Below, piece by piece: positions 1 through 11,175 of a stretch of 64,000 nt of DNA (position 1 is the first letter of the stretch; each line of letters begins with the position of its first letter). The stretch spans positions 1 to 64,000 of the forward strand of contig JALQPE010000069.1 in assembly GCA_030407315.1 (NCBI GenBank). The letters are read 5' to 3'. The notes below the pieces were generated by a model that was given only the letters and a program-made list of their open reading frames with translations, did no database searches and was not told the origin of the DNA. The position numbers were made by a program, and so were the translations under genes. Source of the DNA: Asparagopsis taxiformis. Taxonomy: Eukaryota; Rhodophyta; Florideophyceae; Bonnemaisoniales; Bonnemaisoniaceae.

Positions 1-210
1 TAGCGGCAGGGATGTTGTTTCTGAGCAACGTTCACAGGCTGCCACCTATCATCGGCGGTCAGGTGGTACTGAGGGGAGAGAGCAGCCGGAGTGCGGGCCT
101 CGTCACAACAGACTGTCATTGGTGCCAAATATGCGCGTAACGCCCCCGCGACGTCAGGCTATTGGCGATGGAGGACATCATATTCCCGATAGCGTGGGAG
201 ATGGGGGACG

Positions 211-1815
211 GTGAGGGCAGAGAGGTTGCATCCGCCGGAATCCATCGATTTAATGGCGAGTCGCATCAATGCGCAGAAGAAGAAGATCGCGGAGCTGGAA
301 AAAAAAGTGTTTAGCCAGGACATAGCAAACAAGGCGCTCACCACGGAGATTGTTGCGTTGGAGGCTAAGGTGAAGACTCTGCAGGCGGAAAATGCCAGCC
401 TTACTGCAATTGCGAGAACAGGTAGAATCAGTGATCACGGTGGCGGTAAGTCGAAAATACAGAAAGCCATTCCTGTGAAATACCTTGGAGTTCTTAGGGC
501 GGTTGAGGAAAACCTGACAAAGTGGTGCAAGAACGAGACTATGGAGCTGGACCCTATAGCGGAACAAACGCAGAGACGTTGGACTGGACGTACCATCGAG
601 GTAGAGCCGGTAGAAGGGGCACTTTGGAGCGAAAACGGTGTAGGATATATTGCTACCCCTCCGGGCTATATCATCAAGAATCTGCAGTGGTATACACCTT
701 CGTACAGGGACGAGAGTGATCTGCTGAATGACTTGGTGCGACACGTACTGCGTCAAAGTCCGAGTGTGGTGTGATGTGTTTCCGATGAGGAGCAGCGTGT
801 GTGCTGTCAAGAGGCTGTGGCGGGGAGCAAGGAATTGAAAGTGAAGGTGACGCAGAAACTGTCCGACGTGATGAGTGCACGGAAGCGTAATGCGAGGGAC
901 AGATTGTTCGGTTCGCTGGGGTACACGAAATTAATGTCTAGATGCACGATGCTGACGACGCGAGCTGAGATGGACGAGCGAGAGGAACAAAAGCGCGAAG
1001 CGTCTGAGAAGCTTTTGAAACGGGAAAGTAACGGTGATTTGGATATGGGGAGGTGGCGAACGGCACCGTTCTCAGAGCTGCGATACAGCAAAGGCTTGGT
1101 TCCTGACAGCTTCGAAATGGAAGTGAATGGTGATGCATGGTTTAACAACCGAGTAGCTGTGAATGTGCTGGACATCTTCAGGGGTTATTCGATACGACCA
1201 GAACAAGTAATGGACATAGAGACGAGCATACTAACGCTGGCGCGCCTGGATGCTTGGCTAGTGACTACTGTGGAGTGTTTGGATGAACCGAAGGGGAAAG
1301 GAGGTGCACGGCAGAAGGAGTTTACAAGGCGGTACAGTCAATATGTGGGGGTAGCTTTTCAGCAATTAGTTGGTATGGTGGTGTACTGCATGTCTTGTCT
1401 CCAAGGCTCGCAAGCAAGGGAAGAAACGGACGTTGTCGAGAGCGAACAGCGGACTAGTGCACAGTCACGGCATGTGTTTGCAAGCCGTACTGTGACGAGA
1501 GAGGCTGTTGAAGTGTGGCAAAGCGGAGAGGGGTCTGGAATTGTTCATGTCGTTGATGATGTAAACCGCTGCTCATCACTTGTTCTAGTGTCCGAGGATT
1601 GGATTCAATCGCATATTACGTCAAACCTCGGTGCTGTAATGGATTGTGTGATTGCGCAAGGACTAATTGGCGCAGAACTTTTCGTCGTTGACCCATATGC
1701 TGGACACCTGAGTGCAAACCTGAATGTCGAAATCAATGCCCCACAGTATGGGGGCATGGAGCGGCGCCATGCAGCCACTGCTGATAACGGTTTTGGCGTA
1801 ATGGAGGATGGTTGA
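211..1815 (+). pseudogene. Unrecognised ORF, probable second gene of a DNA transposon, with one in-frame TGA
   Basis: One frame runs from a GTG at 211 to a stop at 1813-1815 and is interrupted only by TGA at 772-774; eight sense codons bridge that stop and the next GTG at 799. The first part (187 codons) has a basic coiled-coil-like N-terminus (about residues 15-65, rich in K, E, L, A). The second part is polar with no motif I recognise. A different frame is open from position 2 to 214, so the 5' end may lie outside the window or be shifted. It converges on the tnp2-like transposase, with stops 77 bp apart, which suggests the two belong to one element; that is inference. It could instead be a decayed host gene. 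Confidence 0.4.
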
Positions 1816-1892
1816 AATTAGTGCAGTAAATGTGACGTTGACTAGAAGGTTTATCATGTAGTACATTATCAATAGAGTGCTGCGATTTAGAT

Positions 1893-4800
1893 TTATTCTT
1901 CTTCATTATCATCTGTGAATTGGTAATCAGTGTTGGTGTAGAAGCGGTTGAGATAGAAACGGTGGTCCGACCAGTGCATTTGTTTCGTAAATGGCTTGAC
2001 TGGAAAGTTACTTCGTACGATGTGCACGGTGCCAGATATAGTAGATGCAGGAATGAGGTCAAACCAAGGACCACCTGCACTGTGGGATGCAGTGTCATTG
2101 CTGTCAACGGATCCGTTGTCCGGGTCCCATGTGGACCACTTTAAACAAATGCACCCAAGTGATTTTTCCACAGCGGTTTTTGGGGCAAAGCAGGTCATAT
2201 ACTGAACGAAAGCGAGTTCTACAGGTTGAAACAGGTTTGGAGACTGCAGGCGTACCAGTGCCAGGACGCGCCCTACCCATATGGTTCTGTAGTCATCGGC
2301 AGTTCCGGAGATGACGACAAAGGAGTACTGCGATCTCTTTGCGGGGCCGAACGATGAAGTTGCAAAGACGCGCTGCTGCTTGTGCCTCGACACGTTTGTG
2401 GGGCGAAGCATGCCACTGTGCGGGTCAAAGTCGTCGGCATCTGGGACGTACCCTCCCATGACGTAGGCGGACTTTACCACGGTGACGGAAATGTCCATGT
2501 CATGTATTGGAGGGCCTTCTGCCGTGGCGCGCAGTCTAGCGAGGGTGAGGAACGCTTGTGCAGCTGTGTCACCGAGTTGCTGGAATAGCGTTATGGTGCC
2601 AGACGGGAACGAGGAGTTGTGCAGCGGCAAAAGAGTGGCAGGATCGGGCTGTCCGTCGATATCTGCAACGAGGAGGGTTGCATCGGGCAGCAGGGAGGCA
2701 AAGTCGTGCAGTGCAACGGTGAATCCGTCGCGAACGAGTACTGCACCGTCTGTGGGCGATATCATGCGTGCGTTTCCCAATGTGTTCGATGGGGTATGAC
2801 CAGTTGGAGTGGCCAAGGAGAATTCCATGTGGCGAATAGTCTCTTCCATGGCTGTGGAGCGCCTTCGAGAGGTTTTCCTATAACTCTGTTTGAACAGAAG
2901 ATGCGAGTGTTCGTAGGGGCCTGCATCAATGTGTTCCAGGGCGCCATATCTCTGCAAGTCACCGGGAAGATGGTCTAGAAGATGGAACTTGAAAGTTTTG
3001 AGACCTGTGGTGTGGAATGGGCCGAGGGTGGAGAGCATTGATTGTTTGAAATAGGAAATGGAGTTCTGGAGGCTTTCTAGTTCGGCGGCAGTCCAGTGCT
3101 TGATGCGACCGCGTTTCATGACCCATGCGACGAGGTCAGAGTATTGCGTGCAGATGGAAGTGAGGGGGGCTGTATCTACTTCGTCACAGCATGTGTCAAT
3201 GAATGCTGCGATGAAAGGGAACACCATGTCGACATGGTGATAGTCTTTGGCTGCGAGCATGCCGCGTATGCCGTCCTCCGTGAAGAGGCCGTTCAAATTG
3301 GTGCCCTTCTCACCCTTGGAGAAGTCGACATGAAGACCGGTGATGTAGTAGTCGCGTTCGATAGCGGACAGAATGCTGTTTGAGCCGGCGAGGATGGATT
3401 TTTTCACCTTCTTGAAGGTGCGAGGTGTCCCGGAATGGGAGGCAGTGTGGTGGTGAGGTCTGGGGAGCTGAGGCGGTGGACAATGCACTGTTTGATGAGC
3501 TTTGAGATGCCGAGGTGGAGATTGTGCAGAGGCTCGAAGGAGAAAATGTTGTAGGGGTCTAGGGGACTGTTGGTGGGTAAAAGAGCGGTCGATTCGAGGA
3601 CAGAGTGTTGTTCGAGGAGGGAGAGAGCTTCGAGCGGAGCAGTTGTATGCTCCTGAGCGCTCTCTTGGCGTGCAGAGCGTGTATCATCGAGGGAGCGGGG
3701 CTGGTGTGGCGCGCTGGATTCAAGTTGAGTGGCGGGGATGTAGCAGCGGTGGCAGGGATGTGTGGTGGTAGTGCTGTTGCGAGTGCATGAGAGCTCTTTG
3801 GCCTCTGGAAAGTCGCAGCAATAATTGGCTAGGATGGGAAAGCATTGGCGGGCAGTTGCAGTGGAGTCTGTGCAGGGGAACCCGGAAGAGAACGCGGTGG
3901 ATAGGGACGAAAACACTTTTTCGAGTGCTTTATGAAGAATATCAATTTTGCGAGCGCGACTAGCAGAACTAGAGGTTGTCGGCATTTCATCACCGAACAA
4001 GGCGTTGGACGAAGGGTTAACAATGTACGGAAGATACCCGACGATGGTGAGGCCGGTACGGATGCAGTGGCGACGGAGGGGGGCGGAGAAGTTGAGCAGT
4101 GTGACGTGTATGGGGTATGCGACGATTGCGGAGCTCTTGAGGCTTGTGCTGCTCTTGTCGGAGTACACTTGGAGGAGGCCGGCAAAGGAGGAAGCGGTGG
4201 GATCATTTTCCTCTGCCCATACGACCTGTGGATCTTCCGAGAGCTGCACGCGCTGTCTAGTAACCTGGTGCAGCGTTTTCGCGAATTCTGTGTGTAGGGG
4301 ATGAGAAAATATTGCGGTGCCGTCTGGGGCGGTCTGTGGGGAGGGGTGGAAGAGAGTATTTTGGTCGTTAGCCAGTGCTAACTGCCTGCGGAGCATGTCG
4401 ACTGGGTCGCGGAGGTACAGCTGTGCCGAGTACTTACCAGTTTTGTCTGGAATGATGTGGCTCTTGTAACCTTCGGTGCGGAAATGTGTTTCGACCATGG
4501 AAGCGGTAACGTGGCGACATTCTTCTACGGTGCGAACGGCGCTGTTGAACTTTTCTAGGGAGAATGCGGGGTCTTGTAGGATGGTGATGACTTCGCTCAC
4601 GCGGCCAGCGCCGGCCTTGTACTCGAGGGTTGTGAGACTGGCGGCGAGGGATTGCACGAGGAGGTCTGCGCGGGAGGGGGTTGAGGTTGGTGGCAGTGAA
4701 GCGTCACAGGGTGAGTCGCTGGAGGAAGCACGACCAGATTCTGGGTCTGGGGAGCTGGGTTGCGGGGAATCATGGTCGCCGTTTCGAGCAGGCTCATGGG

Positions 4801-4933
4801 TGACGGCAGGGACACGAGCGTTGTTGAAATGTTGGGGAGAGGGGTTGAAACGGTAGCGACACGTTCGCTCATGCAGCGCGAGCGCATAAGCATCTACGCA
4901 GTAGTAGAAGCACCCTTCATACTTGCATTCCAT
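1893..4933 (-). pseudogene. tnp2/Plavaka-like (CACTA-type) DNA transposase, frameshifted
   Basis: Two overlapping minus-strand frames (4933-3404 and 3488-1893) read as one protein of about 1,000 residues. The N-terminus has a Cys/His cluster (CKYEGC...H..TC) followed by a Ser/Pro-rich linker. The end of the first frame carries the family-like signature around FSFEPLHNLHLGISKL. The second frame continues with FKFHLLDHLPGDLQRYG and DAGPYEHSHLLFKQSYRKTSRR, which resemble the C-terminal half of tnp2/Plavaka transposases. The join lies near 3430-3445, where PIPG in one frame should continue as PRTFKKVKK in the other; a one-base indel explains it. I did not find terminal inverted repeats. Frameshift plus the broken partner ORF suggest an inactive copy. 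Confidence 0.6.
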
Positions 4934-4945
4934 GTCGAGTTTTGA

Positions 4946-5417
4946 CGCAAAAGGGAGGATTGCGAGCTGAACAGGGGAGACTGTGCCGTCCAGATGCGAC
5001 CAATTTTATTTTGTGGTGCTTTCGAGACTTGGAATGTAACGTGTTCGTAGTTTTTGGGTAGTAGTTTTGTGCTCACTCCAGCTGACATCCCAACGGTGGA
5101 ATTTAACCGAGAGTTCAATCATTTCCAACTGTTACATCACATTGCGTGCTGGCAACGTGTGCATGGAAGGACGAACGACTGCCCTGGGAGATGAATTTTC
5201 AATTAATTCATTTGTAATAATAAACTTTTTTATTTCCAAACTTCGTGGAATCTGAATGTGCTTTACAGCGGATATGCCACAGATCATGTAAGGAAAGCAA
5301 ATGGATTCTCATATATATGATTATATGTTTATATTCGTTGTTCTCGATCCGGATCTCTTTGTTCGGGGAATCAGAGACCATGGCTTGGGCCATACTCAAT
5401 CTCACTGCCGGCGATGA
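4946..5417. other. Intergenic, no gene seen
   Basis: The stretch becomes AT-rich towards 5200-5240. A 41-codon frame starting at ATG 5380 reaches a stop at 5503-5505, but nothing in it is recognisable. It could contain the 5' exon of the micro-exon gene that follows. Confidence 0.3.
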
Positions 5418-6649
5418 TTTCGAGTATGCACAGCAAGACTTAAGCGGACGCAGAAAGCTGTCCGGTCGACGCCGCAGGCTCCACTCCGCCCTCATCACCG
5501 ACTGATCTTCTTTGACCGACTTTGCTTTGTACGTGCGCGAATCTTGATCAAGATTCGCGCACGTACCTTCGTTCCATCCTCTACCCTCGAGGGTATGCGT
5601 TGAGGGAAGCGTGGGTTTTGAGTCTGACTATTTCCGTTGATGCGATATTTTTCATGGGAAGCCTGTTGACTGATGGTGTGTATTGAGCGGAGGATGGAAG
5701 AGAGGTACGTGAAGTTTTGAAAGTATGCTGTGAGGGAAGGTTGATTTTGAGTCTGACTGTTGTGGTTGATTCCGATGTTGTGTAGATGATGCAGGAATGT
5801 TGATGACGGAAGGTAAGTTTCATTGAGTGCCAAGATGTGCTTTGCGAAGATATGGACTGCTGACTATGATTATTGTTATTGCAAGGTTTTTGGATCATGG
5901 TTTGTATTGTGTGTAGGATGGATGAGAGGTACATTTGCGAGTTCTCAGGGTATGTAGCGAGGGAAACGTTGGTTTTCAATCTGACTGTTGCGATTGAATC
6001 CGATGTTGCGTAGGTGATGGAGGAATAGTGATGACGGAAGGTAAGTCACATTGGGCGCCCAGACCGGTTGTGCGAAGATGCGGAATGCTGACTACTTTTC
6101 TTGGCTACACGATTACGTGATTTATGGTTTTTATTGTGTGCAGGATGGAACAGGTAAAGTAAGTGTGCGAGTTTTGAAAGTAAGCAGCGAGGGAAGGTTG
6201 GTTTTGAGTCTGACTATTTCCGTTGATGCGATATTTTTCATTGGAAGCCTATTGAGTCATGGTGTGTATTGTGTGGAGCGAAGGTAAGTGTGCGAGTTTT
6301 GAAAGTATGCTGTGATGGAAGGTTGGTTTTGAGTCTGACTGTTGTGGTTGATTCCGATGTTGTGTAGATGATGCAGGAATGTTGATGACAGAAGGTAAGT
6401 TTTACTGAGCACCAAGACTTGTTTTGCGAAGATATGGACTGCTGACTTTGATTATTCATTGCAAGGTTTTTGGATCATGGTTTGTATTTTGTGTAGGATG
6501 GATGATTCAGTCATCCTCTCGGAGAGGTAAGTAAGGGAGTTTCTAGGATATCTGTCGTGGTAAGCGTTGCTTTTGAGTCTGACTGTTGTGGTTGATTCTG
6601 ATGTTGTGTATGTGATGCAGGAGTGGTGAAGCAGGAACGGCAGGACTGA
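5418..6649 (+). CDS. Putative micro-exon gene: eight tiny exons in a tandem array
   Basis: An open frame (5418-5592, no ATG) ends at a GTATGC donor. After it come exon-like blocks at 5693-5704, 5786-5812, 5917-5928, 6014-6040, 6144-6153, 6279-6283, 6368-6394 and 6497-6526, then a terminal block from 6621 to a TGA at 6647-6649. Lengths are 12, 27, 12, 27, 10, 5, 27 and 30 nt. Every gap starts GT and ends AG and contains CTGAC. In three gaps (5705-5785, 5929-6013, 6284-6367) CTGAC ends 28 nt before the AG, as in the host introns at 24144-24227 and 26843-26921. Joined, the blocks stay in one frame without a stop and encode a roughly 13-residue repeat of the form GWxRxDxGxxMTE. The start codon is not located. 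An unspliced, non-coding tandem repeat is the alternative; the 5-nt exon is the weakest part. Confidence 0.4.
5529..5566. repeat. 38-bp perfect palindrome
   Basis: The two 19-nt arms are exact reverse complements with no spacer; the centre is TTGATCAA and the outer ends are GTACGTGCGCG and its complement. It lies 26 nt before the first donor site of the micro-exon array, inside its open frame. As RNA it could form a long hairpin; as DNA a dyad binding site. Confidence 0.95.
5593..6620 (+). repeat. Diverged tandem repeat, about 225-bp unit, of intron-like blocks
   Basis: Two kinds of block alternate. One contains GGAAGGTTGGTTTTGAGTC followed by TGACTGTTGTGG (5705-5785, 5929-6013, 6284-6367, 6527-6620). 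The other contains GATATGGACTGCTGAC and TTTTTGGATCATGG (5813-5916, 6041-6143, 6395-6496). A third, hybrid kind contains CCGTTGATGCGATATTTTTC (5593-5692, 6154-6278). Starts at 5705, 5929 and 6154 are 224-225 bp apart. Confidence 0.8.
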
Positions 6650-6992
6650 AGGAGAGTGAAGAAGGGATGTAGGAAGATGGGAATGAAGCTGTGAGGTGTT
6701 TCTGGTATGTGTATATTTTGGGGCATACGATAGAAGTGAGAGTGCGTTTCAAGTGGTGTAAGATTTTGCTGACCATGTTCGTGTTTGATGTCTTGATGAT
6801 TTAATGGGCTGGGGTGGTGTCGAGGAAAGCGGGGATGGTATTGGGAAGGAGCGATTTTTTTGTAATCTAGGTCGTGAGGGTTCTTGCAGTATGTGCGGAT
6901 GGTGGTGCATGGCGTTCGGATGGTAGGGAGAACGCGATAGTGAGGGAGATGGGTGATCGACGATATGCTGACAGGTATTTTGTATTCTGGCT
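6650..6992. other. Region downstream of the micro-exon array, no gene seen
   Basis: Purine-rich, GT-rich sequence continues from the array (GAAGGAGAGTGAAGAAGG at about 6648) and then loses repeat structure. I see no gene with recognisable content. Confidence 0.3.
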
Positions 6993-7083
6993 GGATACGT
7001 ATTTCCTATTCTCCGGGTATTTATTTCCTATTCTAACCGGGTATTTATTTCCTATTCTGACCAGATATGTATTCCCTATTCTA
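6993..7083. repeat. 24-bp tandem repeat, about four copies
   Basis: Units share TATTTATTTCCTATTCT with small changes (GGATACGTATTTCCTATTC, GGGTATTTATTTCC twice, AGATATGTATTCCC). In one plus-strand frame (6874-7119) each unit encodes a GYLFPILT-like octapeptide; there is no other sign that this frame is a gene. Confidence 0.8.
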
Positions 7084-7204
7084 GAGAGACGTATTGTATA
7101 CGAGCAGTTTCCTAAATGAGAGAATAAAAGGTCCGATATGGGCCCTGAATTTACCATCCGCTGTAATTTCTTCCCTCCCGGTTTTCGCTGATATATTGTA
7201 TACT

Positions 7205-7720
7205 GGATGTCGGGTCCTAGTATTCCGCCATATGTACTAGAGAAAGTGGATGTCGGGTCCTAGTATTCCGCCAATGTACTAGAGAAAGTGGATGTCGGGT
7301 CCTAGTATTCCGCCAATGTACTAGAGAAAGTGGATGTCGGGTCCTAGTATTCCGCCATATGTACTAGAGAAAGTGGATGTCGGGTCCTAGTATTCCGCCA
7401 TATGTACTAGAGAAAGTGGATGTCGGGTCCTAGTATTCCGCCAAACGTACTAGAGAAAGTGGATGTCGGGTCCTAGTATTCCGCCATATGTACTAGAGAA
7501 AGTGGATGTCGGGTCCTAGTATTCCGCCATATGTACTAGAGAAAGTGGATGTCGGGTCCTAGTATTCCGCCATATGTACTAGAGAAAGTGGATGTCGGGT
7601 CCTAGTATTCCGCCAACGTACTAGAGAAAGTGGATGTCGGGTCCTAGTATTCCGCCAATGTACTAGAGAAGTGGATGTCGGGCCCTAGTATTCCGCCATA
7701 TGTACTAGAGAAGTGGACGT
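7205..7720. repeat. 43-bp minisatellite, 12 copies
   Basis: The unit contains GTCGGGTCCTAGTATTCCGC followed by CATATGTACTAGAGAAAGTG. Copies differ mainly in the spacer after CCGCC (ATATGT, AATGT, AACGT, AAACGT); the last two have lost an A in AGAAAGT. A degenerate piece (GTACTAGAGAGACTGGACG) appears at about 7801. The array abuts the truncated left end of the first chromovirus. Confidence 0.95.
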
Positions 7721-7923
7721 CCGCATCCAAAAAATTTTTTTTATTTTTTTTTGGACGCGACGTTCATTTGTTTCTAGAAATCTCGGGCCGACTAGGACCC
7801 GTACTAGAGAGACTGGACGTCCGCGTCCACTTCCGAAAACACAGACAGAGGCCCCACACGGAGGCCAAGCACGGCCACTACGCCTGCCCAGTGCGGCTTT
7901 GAAGCAGCCGCCCTGCCACGGCA

Positions 7924-9722
7924 GTTGCCCGCAGGAGATCCGGGCTATCGCACGGGAGGTAGCCCGTGAAATCGCTCGCGAGGAGGTGGCGTATCGACCG
8001 CGACATTCACCCGCAGGCAGCTTATGACGATATGCGCGCCTCGCTGATCTCCGAAATCGTTCCCATCGTGACCAGACAATTGGAGTCGGTCGTGACCGAA
8101 CGCGTTTACACGCGACTCAAGACGGCCCTAAGGCTCGAAATTCCGCATCTCGTCCGGGACGCCTGTGACAGAAATGCAGGACGCCGAGGCGCCGTTAAGT
8201 CCGCTCTCTCCTCGCAGCAGAGCGGGCCGGAACGATGACGCCGCTCGGCGGTTCGAATGGAACCGATCGGTGGAGACCCACCGAACCATGACCCCCGCAG
8301 GGAAAATAGGGAACATGAAGAAGCCCGTCGCTGGGTGGACCTCATGCGTGAATCATGCGCTCAAGCCCCACACCAAGAACGCCCCCCCGGGCGGAAGAGT
8401 CACCAGACTCGTCTTACCCCGGCCTTGTCGAAATCAGGCCGCTTAACGAGCGCTTCACGAAGGCCCTATCTTACCGCACATATAGGTTGCGGAACCAAGA
8501 CAACCGCTACGACGATGAAGTCGCCCAGCGGCTGTCCCGGACGGCAAGACAGCTCAGGCATGTCATGACCGTACCGCTCTTCACTGGTGAAGACCCAATC
8601 GCCGTTCTGGCGTTCTTGAAGAACTTCAAGTTTGCGTGTGATGAAACCGGCGTGGCCGAAGGAGCCCTCCCGCTCATGAAATATTTCATGGCTGGGGAGG
8701 CTCGTGAAACGATGCTCTCTTACGTCGGCCGAGGCACGGGTTTTGCCGACGCACGTCCGGGAATTGATATCATCAATTCCTATCCGGAAGCCGTCAACTG
8801 GCTGTTACTCGCGTACGCGAAGGAGTCGGTACTCCAGCACGCGTACCGTCAAGTCACGCAAATGCGCCAAGGCGTAGCAGAGACTGAAGACCAGTTCGCC
8901 TTCCGTCTCCGAAGGGAAGCCCTGAGGTGCGGTGACGCATTCCTCGAGCGCTCCCTCATGGCGATTTACATCGATGGATTATTATCATATTCACAACACG
9001 TTGTGCGGGATGATGTGTCCAAAAACCCCCGTATGACGTTTCAGGACGTTCGTATGCGCGCGCAGAGCCTTGGCGATACTGCTCGTGAAACGCAGCGCCA
9101 ACACTCCCGCCTGCGCACTAATCCCCGATACCTACGCAGAAACGGGTCACCACGCGTAGGGTGAATACGATATCCGTAGACGAAGGAACGCTCGCGAGCG
9201 AACAAGGCAATAACGCCGTGTTGGCCGTGGCCTTCGGCGGGGAAAATACCCCGCCTCTGGATTCGGTCGATACGACTCCCATAGGAGTTTCTGAAGGAGG
9301 GGTAGAGGCCGGCGCAACCGCCCACACCCCCACTCAACGCCAGTTGGACTTCAATGGCTCCGATGGTGGTCGACGAGACAGGGACCGTGGAAGACCCTTG
9401 GGTCAGCGACGGGAATACCCTAAGACCCCACACTCGCGAGTGTACCCAGCGCACGCACGCCGCCACGTTGCCTCGTATGCCGCAAGGTGGGTCATGTCAT
9501 GACCCAATGCCGCTTACTCCCCCAGGAGGTCCGCGATAGCATCAAGGCCGCGCAGGCGCGCGAACCATACGACCAGAACGAAAGGGATATGCTACGCACC
9601 CTATGGTTGACACCGAAGAAGCTGAACTCCCACGGGAGTTGGACGAGCTATCGGTAGGAGGGAGCTCTTCCTCCAGCGATATTGGCCCCCACCCGGAAAA
9701 CGGGATGGAGGAGGCGATGTAG
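7924..9722 (+). pseudogene. Gag remnant of the decayed chromovirus
   Basis: Homologous to the intact 793-residue Gag of the element at 50006-63998. The first matching stretch (AIAREVAREIAREEVA) is in one frame, DRDIHPQAAYDDMRASLISE in a second, and the longest piece (8355-9164, 269 codons) in a third. That piece holds the capsid-like block with ERFTKALSYRTYRLR, VMTVPLFTGEDPIAVLAFL and YVGRGTGFADARPGID. A zinc-knuckle remnant and the acidic tail follow in yet other frames, ending at TAG 9720-9722. The first third of Gag is missing. Several indels make this non-functional. Confidence 0.85.
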
Positions 9723-9933
9723 GGGAACCGCCTCCGAGCGCCTCGACACCCGGTGTGAAATTCGCTCATTCACCGCTTCCGGGTGCTGAACAAGTTGGTC
9801 AAGCCCAAACGGCTACAAGCCAACTTGCCCCTGTAGTGCAGAACATTGTCCAAGGACAACCAGCCGGCTCAAGGGATGAGCCGGTGACGTCTCTGTACTA
9901 ACCGTCGGAACGCGCAACTACCAAGTTGACGCG

Positions 9934-11175
9934 TTGCTAGGATTGACCAAGGTCAGTTTTAGTTACTTGGCCGCAGTGTTGGACACTGGGGCCAGCCTTA
10001 GTGTTATTCGAGAGAACGCGCTCCCCACTGATTGGCGGCAGCGATATCCTCTCGAAAAACTTCCCGCAGGAACTCGAGTTCTTGATGCAAACGGCCGCCG
10101 AATGCCACCAATTGCCGTGGCAATCCTACACCTCCAGGTTGGGAAATCGACGATTCGGCAACGCTTCATAGTTGTCGAACAACTTGCTGTCGCTTGCATC
10201 CTTGGATGTGATTTCATCAACGCTCATGTTGATGCCGTACTTCCGCCAAAACGGCTGTTTCATGCGCCATACCCAGGAACGTATACCCATTGGGTGGCGG
10301 AAGTCTCTCACGAGAGTACCAGTGCCTCAGTCGCCATTGCTACCGAGGCCGCGCAACCGCAACGTCCGCGTGGCTGCGAGTATAACCTCCCGCCGCGACG
10401 GACCACTCGAGTCTCCGTAATTACTTCGGAGCCAGGTCTCCAAGTCTTGGTTCCGAAGAAGGCCCTTCTTGAAGGGAAAAACATCCAGATGGCGAACGGT
10501 GTCATCAGCGCTCGTGCGTTGGTACCATTCGCCGTGGAGGTTGCCAATTTCGGCAACCGAGATGTTAAGTTGCCCAAAGGCATGGTTCTCGGACACACTG
10601 AGGGTCCGCCAGCCTCGATACTCACGGTCGGGTCCATAGAGAATGGCCCGCGCGAGGCTAACGACCCTGGGAGAACCAAAGACCCACGGGTCATCGATAA
10701 TGCCTTACCGGTTGGTGGCGAGCCACCGACGGGCGAGGCATGCCTCCGGGCAGAACCGGCGCCAGATTGGCGCCAAACCGTGTTGGACACTATCGAAGTC
10801 TCCAACCCTTCCCTTGGGAAGAAAATCATAGCGATGCTGGAAAAGCACGCGTCGATGTGGAGTGGTCACCTTGGTGAGATTTCAGCGACGCAGCACCGCA
10901 TCGACTTGAAGCCTGACACCGTGCCAATTCGGCAAGCACCGTACCGAGCGGGGCATAAAAATCGCGAGATTATAGCCACCCAGGTGCGCGAAATGCTTCA
11001 GGCCGGCGTCATCGAGCCGGCACAGTCAGAATGGGCAAGCCCAGTTGTGGTTGTGCCGAAAAAGGATGGTTCGTCGCGTTTCTGCGTCGATTACCGACGG
11101 CTTAACGCCGTGACAAGGATGCATACCCCATCCCGAGGATGGATGACTGCATCGACTCCCTCGGTGACAGTTTAA
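9934..11175 (+). pseudogene. Chromovirus protease and N-terminal RT, frame broken
   Basis: A 413-codon frame starts within the protease region. The aspartic protease motif is LDTGAS (near residue 17) and ILGCDF marks the flap/end region. After a linker come RT motifs: HRIDLKPDT, QAPYRAGHKNREI, GVIEPAQSEWASPVVVVPKK and SRFCVDYRRLNAVT. The frame leaves RT just after that, at about 11117: four bases are missing compared with the second element, and it then runs to an unrelated stop. In the second element a TAG lies between HV and the linker at the corresponding place; here the codon after HV is GAT and the frame is open. Confidence 0.85.

Noticed and set aside
7205..7720. CRISPR-like array in the 43-bp repeats
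   Set aside because: Units are head to tail with only 5-6 variable bases and no unique spacers, in a eukaryotic context; it is a minisatellite.
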